A stretch of 64,000 nt of DNA from BJHL01 sp040378885 (GTDB lineage: Bacteria > Planctomycetota > Phycisphaerae > Phycisphaerales > UBA1924), in the NCBI GenBank assembly GCA_046316615.1, contig JBKDAN010000029.1:1-64000 (forward strand), read 5' to 3'. The notes beneath the pieces were generated by a model that was not told where the DNA came from, did no database searches, and was given only the letters and a program-made list of their open reading frames with translations. Shown one piece after another: positions 1 to 10,000 of the stretch. Numbering within the stretch: the first letter of the stretch is position 1; each line of letters opens with the position of its first letter. The position numbers and the translations under genes are program-made.

Positions 1-606
1 GGACATGAAGATCTGGCCGTTGACTTCTTCGATGTCGAGGACCGAGCCGCTGTTGATGTCGCCTGGGGGGTCAAGGCGTGTCCATGTGGAGCCGTTGAAG
101 CGAGCGATATCGCGGAAGGGCTGATCGCCGAGTTCGCTGAACGAGCCAGCGATGTACAGGTTGGAACCGAACTGGCGTGCGAGGCGGATGCTGCCGCCGG
201 TGGGCGTGCGATCGGAGGGAAAGACCCATCCGGTGCCGGAGAGACTCCAGAGGTTGGCGGCGTTGCCGCCGTTCTGGAAGCGAGAGCCAGCGAGGTAGAG
301 CGTGCTGCCGAGTTGGGCGACGCAGCGGGTGGTGAGTCCGACGACGCTTGGGGTTGCGTCATCGTTGATGTCGCGATCAAGGTCGTAGCGACCGACATGG
401 CCTTGCTGGTTCACGTAGTAGACAACGCGCGTGGTGGTGCCGGAGGGTTGCAACTGCTGGCCTGCGAAGACGCTGGTGATACTTGTGAGCGGGGGCCTGT
501 CGAACGGGTAGGACCATGGATACACGCATGGGGATTGTGCGAACGCCGCGGAGGAAACCGCGAAGGCCGCGAGGGCAACAAACCGGCGGAGGAATGTGCA
601 CTTCAT
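1..606 (-). CDS. Exported beta-propeller-like protein (C-terminus cut by window start)
   Basis: Reading the minus strand from the ATG at 606 gives an open frame of 202 codons that runs off the window. It begins MKCTFLRRFVALAAFAVSSA and ends the signal peptide near AFAQ, so the protein is exported. The mature part has repeated phrases such as LYLAGSRFQNGG, LYIAGSFSELGD and IARFNGSTWTRL. These are typical of Kelch/propeller-like repeats in large planctomycete secreted proteins. No catalytic motif is visible in the part present. It is divergent from the thioredoxin-like gene at 823. The function is unknown, and the real length cannot be judged because the 3' end is missing. Confidence 0.8.
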   Translation of the reverse strand, partial: MKCTFLRRFVALAAFAVSSAAFAQSPCVYPWSYPFDRPPLTSITSVFAGQQLQPSGTTTRVVYYVNQQGHVGRYDLDRDINDDATPSVVGLTTRCVAQLGSTLYLAGSRFQNGGNAANLWSLSGTGWVFPSDRTPTGGSIRLARQFGSNLYIAGSFSELGDQPFRDIARFNGSTWTRLDPPGDINSGSVLDIEEVNGQIFMS

Positions 607-822
607 GCGTGCAGCCTACCGGATGCCCGTGCACGACACAAGCGTGAACTCCGACGTTGAGCGGTGGAAATGTGGTACGGAGTGCGCATTCGGGATCGCT
701 TTATGTGAGGATCGTGTTTTGTTTGGATTCTTCAAGAAACGGATAGACTGGTGTCGAGTAGAATGGTGAAGGGCGGCTCGCGCCGTGCGTGGGCCGAACG
801 GGACTTTTTCTGGAGATTGCTT

Positions 823-1911
823 ATGAAGGCTTCGCGGTATAGCTCGCTCGTCGTCGGTGTCGTCGCTGGTATGGTCGCGGTTGCTGGTCTGGCTTTGCCG
901 GCCGCGGCGCAGGACGGCGCGCCCGCCGCTCCGGCGAAGTCTGCGGAGAAGGCCAAGGCGAAACTGGGCGCTGGTGACAAGGCTCCCGCGCTGAGCATCG
1001 CGAAGTGGCTGAAGGGCTCGCCCGTCGAGTCGTTCGAGAGCGGCAAGATCTACGTCGTTGAGTTCTGGGCGACGTGGTGCGGCCCGTGCCGCGTGAGCAT
1101 TCCGCACCTGACGGAATTGCAGAAGAAGTACGCGAACAACAACGTGACGATCATCGGCGTGTCTGCTGAAGATGAAGAGAAGGTCGTCGCGGACTTTGTG
1201 AGCAAGCAGGGCGACAAGATGGACTACGTGGTCGCGTGGGACCGCGAAGGCGCGACGGACAAGGCGTACATGGCGGCGTCGGGCCAGCAGGGCATTCCGA
1301 CGGCGTTCATCGTCGGCAAGCAGGGTGCGATCGAGTGGATCGGGCACCCCATGGAAATGGACGAAGTGCTTGATCAGGTGGTGAACGGCAAGTGGGATTC
1401 GAAGGCCTACGCCGAGCAGCAGCGCGTGGTGCAGGACCTGATGAAGGAATTCCAGAAGGCGGCGCGCGGCGGCGACGTTGACAAGCTGGTCGCGGTGGCG
1501 AAGCAGGGCGTCGAGAAGGCTCCCAAGCAGGCTGGCCGCATGGTCATGATCGCTTTCGGCCAGCAGGTCGCGGCGGGCAAGACCGAAGCGGCGAACGCGT
1601 GGGCCAAGGAACTGGTCGCGGGCACCATGAAGGATGACCCGATGATCCTCAATGGCCTGGCGTGGACGATGGTTGATCCGGAAGCGCCGATGAAGGGTGC
1701 TGACCTTGACACCGCTCTGAGCGCGGCTCAGCGTGCGGATGAACTGACCCAGCACAAGGATCCGCAGGTGATCGACACGCTCGCTCGCGTGTACTTCCTG
1801 AAGGGTGACAAGGCCAAGGCTGTGGAACTGCAGACCAAGGCTGTGGAACTGGCTCCTGATGAGATGAAGAGCGAGCTGGAAAAGGCTCTGAAGCAGTACA
1901 AGGGCGAGTGA
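823..1911 (+). CDS. TlpA/ResA-like thioredoxin-fold protein with C-terminal helical (TPR-like) region
   Basis: The product is 362 aa. The ATG at 823 is chosen because GGAG lies 8 nt upstream and the protein then starts with a clear signal peptide (MKASRYSSLV..., cleavage near AAAQ). An Ala/Lys-rich linker precedes a thioredoxin fold at about residues 50-185, with the active site FWATWCGPC and the cis-Pro region GIPTAFIV. The family reduces or isomerises disulfides outside the cytoplasm. Residues 200-362 are helical, and the end (VIDTLARVYFLKGDKAKAVE) looks like a TPR pair, so it may dock a partner. A weak promoter-like TAGACT is at 744-749. A strong terminator follows, so it is probably monocistronic. 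The partner is unknown. Confidence 0.92.
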   Translation: MKASRYSSLVVGVVAGMVAVAGLALPAAAQDGAPAAPAKSAEKAKAKLGAGDKAPALSIAKWLKGSPVESFESGKIYVVEFWATWCGPCRVSIPHLTELQKKYANNNVTIIGVSAEDEEKVVADFVSKQGDKMDYVVAWDREGATDKAYMAASGQQGIPTAFIVGKQGAIEWIGHPMEMDEVLDQVVNGKWDSKAYAEQQRVVQDLMKEFQKAARGGDVDKLVAVAKQGVEKAPKQAGRMVMIAFGQQVAAGKTEAANAWAKELVAGTMKDDPMILNGLAWTMVDPEAPMKGADLDTALSAAQRADELTQHKDPQVIDTLARVYFLKGDKAKAVELQTKAVELAPDEMKSELEKALKQYKGE

Positions 1912-1935
1912 TCGGCCTTGGAGAGATGAACGTGC

Positions 1936-1966
1936 AAAGGCCCTGGCGCAAGCCGGGGCCTTTTTC
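1936..1966 (+). terminator. Rho-independent terminator after the thioredoxin-like gene
   Basis: A 12-bp stem (AAAGGCCCTGGC paired with GCCGGGGCCTTT, one T-G pair) is closed by a GCAA tetraloop and followed by TTTTTC. It lies 25 nt after the stop codon. Confidence 0.92.
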
Positions 1967-2126
1967 TTGCGTTCGAGGTGCGATTTTCGCGCGATTTTGG
2001 CCGAGATGCCGTGTCTTAACACTTGCTTTGCGCAACACAACTACGCTCCGACGGTAGACGGTGGTCTGTGGCTGTTTCGTGGTCTGACGCGCCGGTGGGC
2101 GCGAGTTGGAAAGAGGTATTCTCGAT

Positions 2127-3692
2127 ATGGCAACAAGCAAGAACTACAGCGAACTGTGCGCGTACATGCGCGAGCTCGGTCACCTGAAGTCGGTCTCCAG
2201 CCTGGTGAGCTGGGATCAGGAAACCTACATGCCCGTGAAGGCGGGCGCGGCGCGTGCGGAGCAGTACTCGCTGCTGGCGAAGTTGATTCACGAGCGCTCG
2301 ACGAGCAAGAAGCTGGGCGACTTGATCGGCGCGTGCGAGAACGACAAGGACGTGACTGGTGACCCGGCGAGCGCGGTGAATGTGCGCGAGATGCGCCGTG
2401 ATTATGACAAGGACACCAAGCTGCCCGGCGAACTGGTGGCGGAACTTGCCAAGCACGGCAGTCTGAGTCAGGACCTGTGGAAGCACGCGCGCGAGAAGAG
2501 CGACTTCAAGATGTTCCAGCCTGCGCTGGAGAAAATGATGGAGCTGCAGCGTCGCAAGGCTGAATGCCTGGGCGCGCCCAAGGGCGGCGAGCTGTACGAC
2601 GCGCTGCTGGAGGAGTATGAGCCGGGCGCGACCGCGAAGGCGATTGAAGCGACTTTCACGCCGCTGCGCAAGGAACTGACCGCGCTGGTTGCGGCGGTTG
2701 CAGCCAAGACGGGCGGCAAGAAGAAGGTGAAAGTGGACGCCTCGTGCATCGAGGTGAAGGTCGATCCGGCATTGCAGCATGAGTTCGGGCTGAAGGTGCT
2801 CAAGCACATGGGCTTTGATCTGGATGCGGGCCGGCTGGATACGACGACGCACCCGTTCTGCAGCGGCTTTGCGCCGGGCGACACGCGCCTGACGACCCGC
2901 TACCGCGGCGAGAAGTTCACGGATGCGCTCTACGGCACGATGCACGAAGGCGGGCACGGCCTGTATGAGCAGGGCTTGCCCAAGCTGGCGGAGATGAAAG
3001 ACGGCAAGGTCGTGCGCGAGAGCCTGTATGGCCAGCCGCTTGCGGAGGCGATCAGCCTTGGCATTCACGAAAGCCAGAGCCGCATGTGGGAGAACATGGT
3101 GGGTCGCAGCAAGCAGTTCTGGAAGTGGGCACTGCCCACGCTGCAGAAGAACTGGGGCAAGAAGTTCAAGAAGTACGACGCGGATGATCTGTACGCGGCG
3201 ACGAACACCGTGACGCCCAGCTTGATTCGCGTGGAAGCGGATGAAGGCACGTACAACATGCACGTGATGGTGCGGTTCGAGCTGGAGCGCGGGATTTTCA
3301 GCGGCGATATCAAGGTGAAGGACCTGCCCAGCCTGTGGAACGCGAAGTACAAGGAGTACCTCGGGGTGGACGTGCCGGACGATCGGCGCGGCTGCCTGCA
3401 GGACGTGCACTGGAGCTTTGGCCTGATCGGGTACTTCCCGACGTACACGCTGGGCAACCTGTACGCAGCGCAGTTCTGGGAGAAGATCAACGCGGACATG
3501 CCTGATCTGCATAAGCAGATCGCCAAGGGCAAGATGCTCGACTTGCGCGAGTGGCTGCGTGTGAATATTCACCAGCATGGGCGTCGCTATCGCGCGGGCG
3601 AGCTGTGCGAGAAGGTGACGGGCAAGCCGCTGAGCGCGGACGCGCTGCTGCGGCACCTCCGCGGCAAGGCCGAAGCGGTTTACGGCATCTAA
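2127..3692 (+). CDS. Carboxypeptidase Taq family (M32) metallopeptidase
   Basis: The product is 521 aa, close to the usual 500 aa of M32 enzymes. The family removes C-terminal residues from peptides in the cytoplasm, using one metal ion. The HEXXH motif is visible as MHEGGHGLYEQG near residue 272, followed about 30 residues later by the family motif GIHESQSR, which supplies the third ligand. The ATG at 2127 is preferred over an in-frame TTG at 2106 because AGAGG is well placed upstream. No signal peptide is seen. It is flanked by separately terminated genes, so it is probably a single-gene unit. Confidence 0.95.
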   Translation: MATSKNYSELCAYMRELGHLKSVSSLVSWDQETYMPVKAGAARAEQYSLLAKLIHERSTSKKLGDLIGACENDKDVTGDPASAVNVREMRRDYDKDTKLPGELVAELAKHGSLSQDLWKHAREKSDFKMFQPALEKMMELQRRKAECLGAPKGGELYDALLEEYEPGATAKAIEATFTPLRKELTALVAAVAAKTGGKKKVKVDASCIEVKVDPALQHEFGLKVLKHMGFDLDAGRLDTTTHPFCSGFAPGDTRLTTRYRGEKFTDALYGTMHEGGHGLYEQGLPKLAEMKDGKVVRESLYGQPLAEAISLGIHESQSRMWENMVGRSKQFWKWALPTLQKNWGKKFKKYDADDLYAATNTVTPSLIRVEADEGTYNMHVMVRFELERGIFSGDIKVKDLPSLWNAKYKEYLGVDVPDDRRGCLQDVHWSFGLIGYFPTYTLGNLYAAQFWEKINADMPDLHKQIAKGKMLDLREWLRVNIHQHGRRYRAGELCEKVTGKPLSADALLRHLRGKAEAVYGI

Positions 3693-3814
3693 GCGCCGAA
3701 GTACGGCGTGTGTCAGGCGGGAACAGAAGCGGGTTTCAAGCGTCGATCCATTCGTCCGCGAGACGGATGGATCGCGTTTTTGTCGCTATCCTGCCCGCTC
3801 ACGAAAGGATCACT

Positions 3815-4708
3815 ATGCGCATCGTTTCTGCACTCGTTTTGGTCGCTGGCCTCACCACTGCTGCGTGGGCACAGGACGGCGCCGCCACCCAAACCACCGA
3901 CGCCGCGAAGCAGGCTGTTGACGCCGCTGCTGAGAAGGCCAAGCAAGACGCGGAAGCTGCGGCAAAGGCTGCGGCATTCGCGCAACAGGAACTCGAGAAA
4001 GTGAAGAAAGCCATTCCCGTGCCGGACAATGCTCCCGTTGCGACCAGCAACGTGGAAGGCATTGTGATTGAAGATCTGAAGCTGGGCGAAGGTTACGAAG
4101 TGAAGCCCGGCGGCGCGGTTGTCGCGCTGTACCACGGCACGCTGAAGTCAGACCCCACCAAGGTGTTCGACAGCGCGTTCGAGCGCGGCGAGCCGATCGC
4201 GTTCCCGCTCACGGGCGTGATCGAAGGTTGGCAGAAGGGCGTGCCGGGCATGAAGCTCGGCGGCGTTCGTCGCCTGACGATTCCGGCGGCTCTCGCGTAC
4301 GGCGCGAACAGCCCGAGCCCTGATATCCCCGCCAACAGCGATCTGGTGTTCGTCATTCAACTCATGGACGCGGTGCAGTCGACCGACACGGTTGAGGGCA
4401 CGGGCGAAGCGATCAGCGGCCCGTGCGTGCCTGTCACGAACTACGTGATCAAGGATGCCGAAGGCAAGGTTGTGGGCCAGAACCCCGCGGGCCAGCCTTA
4501 CGTGTGGTTCCCGCAGGAGTTTGATGGTCTGTCGGCGGGCATGGAAGGCATGAAGGTCGGCGGCAAGCGCACGATCAAGGTGCCAAAGGACTTCAACCAG
4601 CCGATTCCCGGCGTTGAACTGAACCGTCCGACGGGCGTGCCCCTCACGATTGAAGTGGAACTGATTGCGAACCGCAACATTCCGCAGCAGCCGCGCGGGC
4701 GTCGCTAA
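3815..4708 (+). CDS. Exported FKBP-type peptidyl-prolyl isomerase with two FKBP domains
   Basis: The product is 297 aa. The ATG at 3815 has GAAAGGA upstream and gives a signal peptide (MRIVSALVLVAGLTTAAWAQ). An Ala/Lys-rich helical segment (residues 20-65) leads to a complete FKBP domain (about 70-185) with VFDSAFERGEP, GVIEGWQKG and PAALAYG. A second, shorter and more divergent FKBP-like unit follows (about 195-290), with GLSAGMEGMKVGGKR but without the usual aromatic pocket run. The likely role is folding of envelope or secreted proteins. The second unit may have lost isomerase activity; this is an inference from motif quality. Confidence 0.93.
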   Translation: MRIVSALVLVAGLTTAAWAQDGAATQTTDAAKQAVDAAAEKAKQDAEAAAKAAAFAQQELEKVKKAIPVPDNAPVATSNVEGIVIEDLKLGEGYEVKPGGAVVALYHGTLKSDPTKVFDSAFERGEPIAFPLTGVIEGWQKGVPGMKLGGVRRLTIPAALAYGANSPSPDIPANSDLVFVIQLMDAVQSTDTVEGTGEAISGPCVPVTNYVIKDAEGKVVGQNPAGQPYVWFPQEFDGLSAGMEGMKVGGKRTIKVPKDFNQPIPGVELNRPTGVPLTIEVELIANRNIPQQPRGRR

Positions 4709-4727
4709 GCGAGGAAGTCAGGAAGTG

Positions 4728-4758
4728 AAAGGCCCGCGAGCAGTCGCGGGCCTTTTTT
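4728..4758 (+). terminator. Rho-independent terminator after the FKBP gene
   Basis: Perfect 12-bp stem AAAGGCCCGCGA / TCGCGGGCCTTT with a GCAG loop and a T run. It lies between the FKBP gene and the oppositely oriented prepilin-like gene. Confidence 0.92.
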
Positions 4759-4781
4759 CGTTTTTGGCGTTGCGTTCTGGT

Positions 4782-5504
4782 TCAGCGGGGGCTGAGGGTG
4801 AAGGCGTTGAGCTCGCGGAAGTCCATGAAGCGGACGGAGCCATCGACGGCGAGCATGTTGCCGGCATCGGGTTGGTTGTGCCAGCTTGCTTCGTTGGCGG
4901 CTTGCTGGTCGCGCGGCACGCGGGTGGCGTAGAACCACGCGGGGTCGCCTGTGAGCAGGACGCGGCTGTGGGCGTTGGTGATCTCACTGAGGCGGAGCGG
5001 GCGCGGGACAGCGACGTTTCTGAGCAGGGAGGCGTCGAGCAGCAGCTCGTTGGCGCGGTAGCTGTTACCGAATGTGTTGAAGCAGGTGCCGTTGTCCAAG
5101 ATGCTTGCGCCGGGGCGGCCTGCCTGGGTGGAGCCGCGTGGGAAGACACCGACGTCGGCTGGGCACTGGAAGAGCCGGCTGACCTGCGAGGCTTCGTCGA
5201 CGGCTTCGTCCATGTAGGCGTTGATCGGGCGCGACTGGGCGAGGATGGGGAGTCGTGCGGGGCCGATGAATTCGACGCCCCCGTACTTCCAGGTGGGGAG
5301 CTCTTCGGAGCGGGGCAGGCGGTCGTTGTTGTCCTGGATGTAAAGAGCCCAGCCGATGCCGATCTGGCGGAGGTTGCTGGCGCAGAGGGAGCGGTTGGCG
5401 ACGGAGCGCGCGCGGGTGAGGGTGGGAAGGAGGATTCCCAGCAGCACCGCGATGACCGCGATGCAGACGAGCAGTTCGATGAGGGTCAGGCCGCGTCGAT
5501 GCAC
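4782..5504 (-). CDS. Prepilin-type H-X-DG protein (pseudopilin-like)
   Basis: The product is 240 aa from a GTG at 5504, chosen because GGAG is 9 nt upstream and the protein then starts MHRRGLTLIELLVCIAV. That is a textbook type IV prepilin leader: short basic leader, cleavage after G, E at +5, then a hydrophobic helix. A longer ATG start at 5627 would add about 40 residues and has no ribosome site. The C-terminus has the H...N...DGSVRFMDF pattern typical of the very numerous DUF1559/H-X9-DG proteins of planctomycetes. They are thought to be processed and exported by a type II-like system. The exact role is unknown. Confidence 0.88.
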   Translation of the reverse strand: MHRRGLTLIELLVCIAVIAVLLGILLPTLTRARSVANRSLCASNLRQIGIGWALYIQDNNDRLPRSEELPTWKYGGVEFIGPARLPILAQSRPINAYMDEAVDEASQVSRLFQCPADVGVFPRGSTQAGRPGASILDNGTCFNTFGNSYRANELLLDASLLRNVAVPRPLRLSEITNAHSRVLLTGDPAWFYATRVPRDQQAANEASWHNQPDAGNMLAVDGSVRFMDFRELNAFTLSPR

Positions 5505-5637
5505 TGAATGAGACTCCGAGGGAAAGGAGTGTACCACGGAGGGAGGGGGTGCGCCAAGGGCAGATCGCACTTTGGTGTGCGATTGAAACCATCGGGCGGG
5601 GCGATAAGCGCGGGGTGTGCGGTTCATAGACTAGCGC

Positions 5638-7074
5638 GTGACGCCCACCTGCCAACTCCTGCTGCCGGAGATCGAGGAGCTCATCGCGACCGGCGCTTAT
5701 GGCGATCTGCGTGACGCGCTGCATCACATTCACCCGGCGGACGTGGCGGACCTGGTGAATGAACTGGGTGCGAAGAAGGGAGCGGTGGCGTTTCGGTTTC
5801 TCGCGCGTGATGACGCGGCGAGCGCGTTTCCGTATCTGTCGGCGGAGACGCAGGAGGCGATCATCGCTGAGCTGGGCACTGAAGCCTCGGCGAAGATGAT
5901 TGAAGAGATGAGCGCCGACGACCGGGCGCGACTGGTGGATGAACTGCCAGAGGCGGTGGCACAGCGCATCGTCGCGAGCCTGACGCCTGAATCTCGCAAT
6001 GAAGTGCAGGCGATTCTGGGGTATCCGGAAAAGAGCGTCGGGCGCATCATGACGCCTGACTACGTGCGCATCAGTCCCGAGTGGACGGTGACGCGTGCCT
6101 TGGATCACATTCGGCGGTACGGGCGTGACGCGGAGACAATCAACGTCATTTACGTCGTTGATGAACAGGGGCGACTGGTTGACGATCTGCGGTTGCGCCA
6201 GGTGATTCTCGCGCCGCCGGATGCGCGCGTTGAAGACCTGATGAATCGCAGCTTTGTGACGCTGCGTGCGGACCAGCCGCGTGAAGATGCGGTGCGACTG
6301 ATGGCGCGGTATGACCGCACTGCGCTGCCTGTTGTGGATTCGCGCGGCGCGCTGATCGGCATTGTGACGCACGACGACGTTGCTGACGTTGCGCAGATTG
6401 AAGCGACGGAAGACATGCAGAAGATGGGTGGCGTCGCCGCCCTGGAAGAAGCATTTGACAAGGCCTCGGTCTTCGGTCTTGTGAAGAAGCGCACGCCGTG
6501 GCTTGCGCTGCTGTTCATGAGCGAGCTGCTGACGAGCAACGCGCTGGTGTACTTTGACGATCAGATCGAACGCGCGGCGATTCTCGCGGTGTTCTTGCCC
6601 GCGATCATCTCGAGTGGCGGCAACAGCGGCAGCCAGGCAAGCACGCTGGTGATTCGCGCGCTGGCGCTGGGTGAAGTGACGCTGCGCGACTGGTGGAAAG
6701 TGCTGCGGCGCGAGTTGCTGGTGGCGGGATGCCTGGGGCTGATCATCGGATTGATCGGTCTGTTCCGCGTGAACCTGTGGGGATGGCTGGGGTGGTGGAA
6801 GCGCACGGAGATTGATCCGGAGACGGGTCAGAAGATCGTGAACATGACGGTGCAGGATCACTTCATGGTGCTGAGCACGGCGATTTCAGTGTCGCTGTTT
6901 GGCGTGGTGTTGTGGGGCAGCATCATGGGCGCGATGCTGCCGTTTGTGCTGAAGAAGTGCAAGCTTGACCCGGCGACCAGCAGCACGCCGTTCGTGGCGA
7001 CGCTGGTGGACGTGACGGGGATCATCATCTACTTCACGGTGGCGAGTGTGATTCTGAAGGGGACGTTGCTTTAA
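5638..7074 (+). CDS. mgtE: Magnesium transporter MgtE
   Basis: The product is 478 aa, a usual length for MgtE. The family is a Mg2+-gated Mg2+ channel of the inner membrane. Visible domains are the N-terminal superhelical domain (residues 1-130, LHHIHPADVADLVNEL), two CBS domains (about 140-265, SVGRIMTPDYVRI then VEDLMNRSFVTL), a plug helix, and five membrane segments from about 285, including the pore motif region LPAIISSGGNSGSQ. The start is GTG with no clear Shine-Dalgarno sequence, so it may be leaderless. Its TAA stop overlaps the stop of the gene on the other strand. Confidence 0.95.
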   Translation: MTPTCQLLLPEIEELIATGAYGDLRDALHHIHPADVADLVNELGAKKGAVAFRFLARDDAASAFPYLSAETQEAIIAELGTEASAKMIEEMSADDRARLVDELPEAVAQRIVASLTPESRNEVQAILGYPEKSVGRIMTPDYVRISPEWTVTRALDHIRRYGRDAETINVIYVVDEQGRLVDDLRLRQVILAPPDARVEDLMNRSFVTLRADQPREDAVRLMARYDRTALPVVDSRGALIGIVTHDDVADVAQIEATEDMQKMGGVAALEEAFDKASVFGLVKKRTPWLALLFMSELLTSNALVYFDDQIERAAILAVFLPAIISSGGNSGSQASTLVIRALALGEVTLRDWWKVLRRELLVAGCLGLIIGLIGLFRVNLWGWLGWWKRTEIDPETGQKIVNMTVQDHFMVLSTAISVSLFGVVLWGSIMGAMLPFVLKKCKLDPATSSTPFVATLVDVTGIIIYFTVASVILKGTLL

Positions 7075-10000
7075 CCAGCGCTGAGCGGGCGAGTGGTGGT
7101 GAGCCACTGGCCTTGGCCGGGATCGGCGCGATAGAACGATGCCTGGAACAAGCCCGAGCCCCAGATCTGCAGCCCGAACGGACCGCCAGCGGGGAGACCC
7201 GCGGCGAGTCGTGCATCGCGAGACAAGTCAATGATGCGTGGACGACGCGGTTCGATCGTGTAGCTCGATGTGCGTCGGAAACCTGACGAAAAGATGTAAT
7301 CAACGGTGAGGGTGAGTGGCTCGCTGCCGGGGTTGTGCACATTGAGCGTCGCGATACTGCGGCGGCCCTGCCGATCAGTCGTCAGTTGGCCGTCGGCAAA
7401 GCGCGCGGTGATGTCAGCGGGAACGGGAGAGATGACGCTGCGATCACGGCGGGCGCGGTCGATCACATCGAGTGATGCGACGAAGGGGATTGGCGGTGGC
7501 ACGTTGGGGTTGACCGGCACGAACAGGCCTGGTGAGCTCGAAGCTTCGACCGTTACGACGCGAGCGTTGCGAGGGGCGAAGGCGCGGATGTCGATGGTGG
7601 TGGCGCGGTAGGGCTGAAGCGTGACGGTGTGCGTGCGCGTTGCGCCGTTTTGTGCGGTGATCAGCAGGTTGACGACACCTCCCTGGCCAGTGATGTTGGC
7701 GAGCGTGAGCGTGGTTTGCGTGCGGTCGCGAAGCTCGAGGGCGGGGAAGACGGAGCGGTATGTGAAGGAGATGCCAAAGGGTTCGGCCAAAGTCATCGCG
7801 CTGCGGCGATTGGCAAGGTCGTGGCTGCTGAGGTTGACGACGAGCGGCTTGTCGGCATCGCTGCGCACGACCAGTGTGATGTCGTTGAGTTCGCCCACAC
7901 CCAGGCGGTTCATCACGTCGCGAAGCAGTTCGCTTGCGAGCGCGCCGTCACGTCGGCGGCCGTTCACGACGCCATCGAGTACAACTTCGCCTGCGAGGCG
8001 GCCGTTGCCTTCGTACGCGGTGATGGTGACGTTGGTGGGTGACTCGCTGGGGTTGTAGAAGGTGACGAAGTCAAGCGTGCGGGTGGAGATGCCAGTGAGG
8101 ACCGAGGTTGCAACCGCCTGCGGCGTGAAGGACTCGCCTGCGATGGAAGTGTTGTTGCTGCGGCCGAAGTTGTCGCTGCGCGTGAGGGATGCGGTGATGG
8201 GAAGGCTGCTTTGGATTTCGATGGCGTAGGGCGTGTTGGGGCGCACAGGTGTTGCGCTGAGGTCGCCGCGCACGCTGGTGGAAATCTGCGTGCTTGCGCT
8301 GACAGGGAGCAGTCTCCACGCGAGGACTTGATCGCGCTGACCATCGCTGTAGCGAAGGATAATGCGATAGTTGACAGTCTGAAGCGAGGTGTTGGAGAGC
8401 CAGATGGTTTCGTTGATGTTGATGTTCTTGAAGCCTTCCGGGTAGTAGTTGCGAGCCCACGTGCTGATGGAGACGGTTTGCACAGCGTTTTCACCCAGGG
8501 CTGTCGAAGCGACGAGGAAGTAGCGCTTGGTGCCGACTGTCTGGGCGGAGGGAACGATCTTGGTGCCGAGCGCGGTTGAGCCGTCGGGCTGGAGCGTGAG
8601 GGTGAGATATTCCTCGTCGAAAGCGTCGAAGAAGCCGCTGTTGTTGGAATCGACGACGATGCGGGCTGACGAGATGGGCGTGTTGTCGAGTGAACTGATA
8701 CCCAGTCCGCGGAACTCGATGATGTCGTCACCCACGACGATGGGTGAGAAGTCCAGTGCTGTCGCTCTCGCGCCACCTTGGGTGATGGAAGAGACAGCTG
8801 TTGCATCGCCTCGTCGCTGGATGATCTCTGCGGGGCCGGCGTTGTTGTTGATGATGGCGAGCGTGGTGAAATCCTGCGTGGATCCGGGGCTGGCGAGCCG
8901 GGCGTACGTCGAGGAATCAAACGAGTTTGGCCGGTCGCCCGCGAAGAGGAAGTGGACATCACTGAAGACGCTCAGCCCATTGGCGATCCGGAATTGTGTG
9001 GCACTGCCAAGCACATCGAGCAGTCCGTTGCCCGTGACGTCGGCGATGGCTTCAATTCGCGCCATTTGCGTGCCGGTGATCTGGCTGACCGCATTGGAGA
9101 AGAAGCCTTGCGGTGCGTTGGGCGCATTGGTATAGATTGATAGCACTGTCCGTGAGTTGGCGGTGGCCGCGCCGACTGGAAGGATCTGGGGCGCGGAGGG
9201 TGGTGTGACAAGACTGATGATGTCGGTCCAGCCGTCATCGTTGAAGTCGATCGCGTAGGCGTCAGTGAACTGCAGTTGGTCGGGTCGTTGCAGATTGACG
9301 GGAAGACTAGAGACGTCGCGTTTTTGCACGGACAGCGTGTCCGTCACGCTGAAGATGGACAGCGCGCTGTTGTACGTCGTGGCGATGGACGCGTTGGACG
9401 TGCGGGCCAGCACCTGCTGGGTGGTGGCTTCGCGATCAAAGCGTCCGACGCCGTCGATATCCAACTGGGAGAGATTGAATGTCGCGGTGCTGAGCGTGGT
9501 CCACACGCCGTTTTCGATGCGCAGCACGCGCACGGTGTGGGCGGTGTTGGAGAGTTCTCGCACTGCTTCAAACACTTCGTCGCCTGCGCCGTTGACGAAG
9601 TTGCCGACAGCAAAGCCGACACGGGTGATCGGCTCACCGAGCGAGGGGCCGAGCGTGAAGGCGCCTGTGCCGTCATTGAGCCACGTGGTGCCGCTGGCGT
9701 GCAACATGTCGATGTCGCCATCGCCATCCAGATCGCCGGCGTGCAGCGGGGTGAACGACTCATTGCTGTTGGCGGTGTCGTCGTTATTGGTGACGGATGG
9801 AGCGAAGGTTGGACTTGTCGCCAGCGCGATGGTGAGGGCGGATCGCGCCGCGTTGGTGGCGGTGAGGCCGGCGATATCGGCCACGCCGTCGCCATTGAGG
9901 TCGGCGGTGATAGCGGCGATGAGCGGGGCGTCGATCGTGATGGTGGGCTGCGAGACGAACGCGAGATGTTCGCGCGTCTCGAGTTGCTCAACGGGCGCGG

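Noticed and set aside
616..2040. A 474-codon open frame on the minus strand across the thioredoxin-like gene
   Set aside because: It is a shadow of the real gene at 823-1911: Arg/His/Leu-rich with no motif, while the plus frame has a signal peptide and WCGPC.
2016..3656. A 546-codon minus-strand frame opposite the M32 peptidase
   Set aside because: Arg/Leu/His-rich without domains; the plus strand has HEXXH and a ribosome site.
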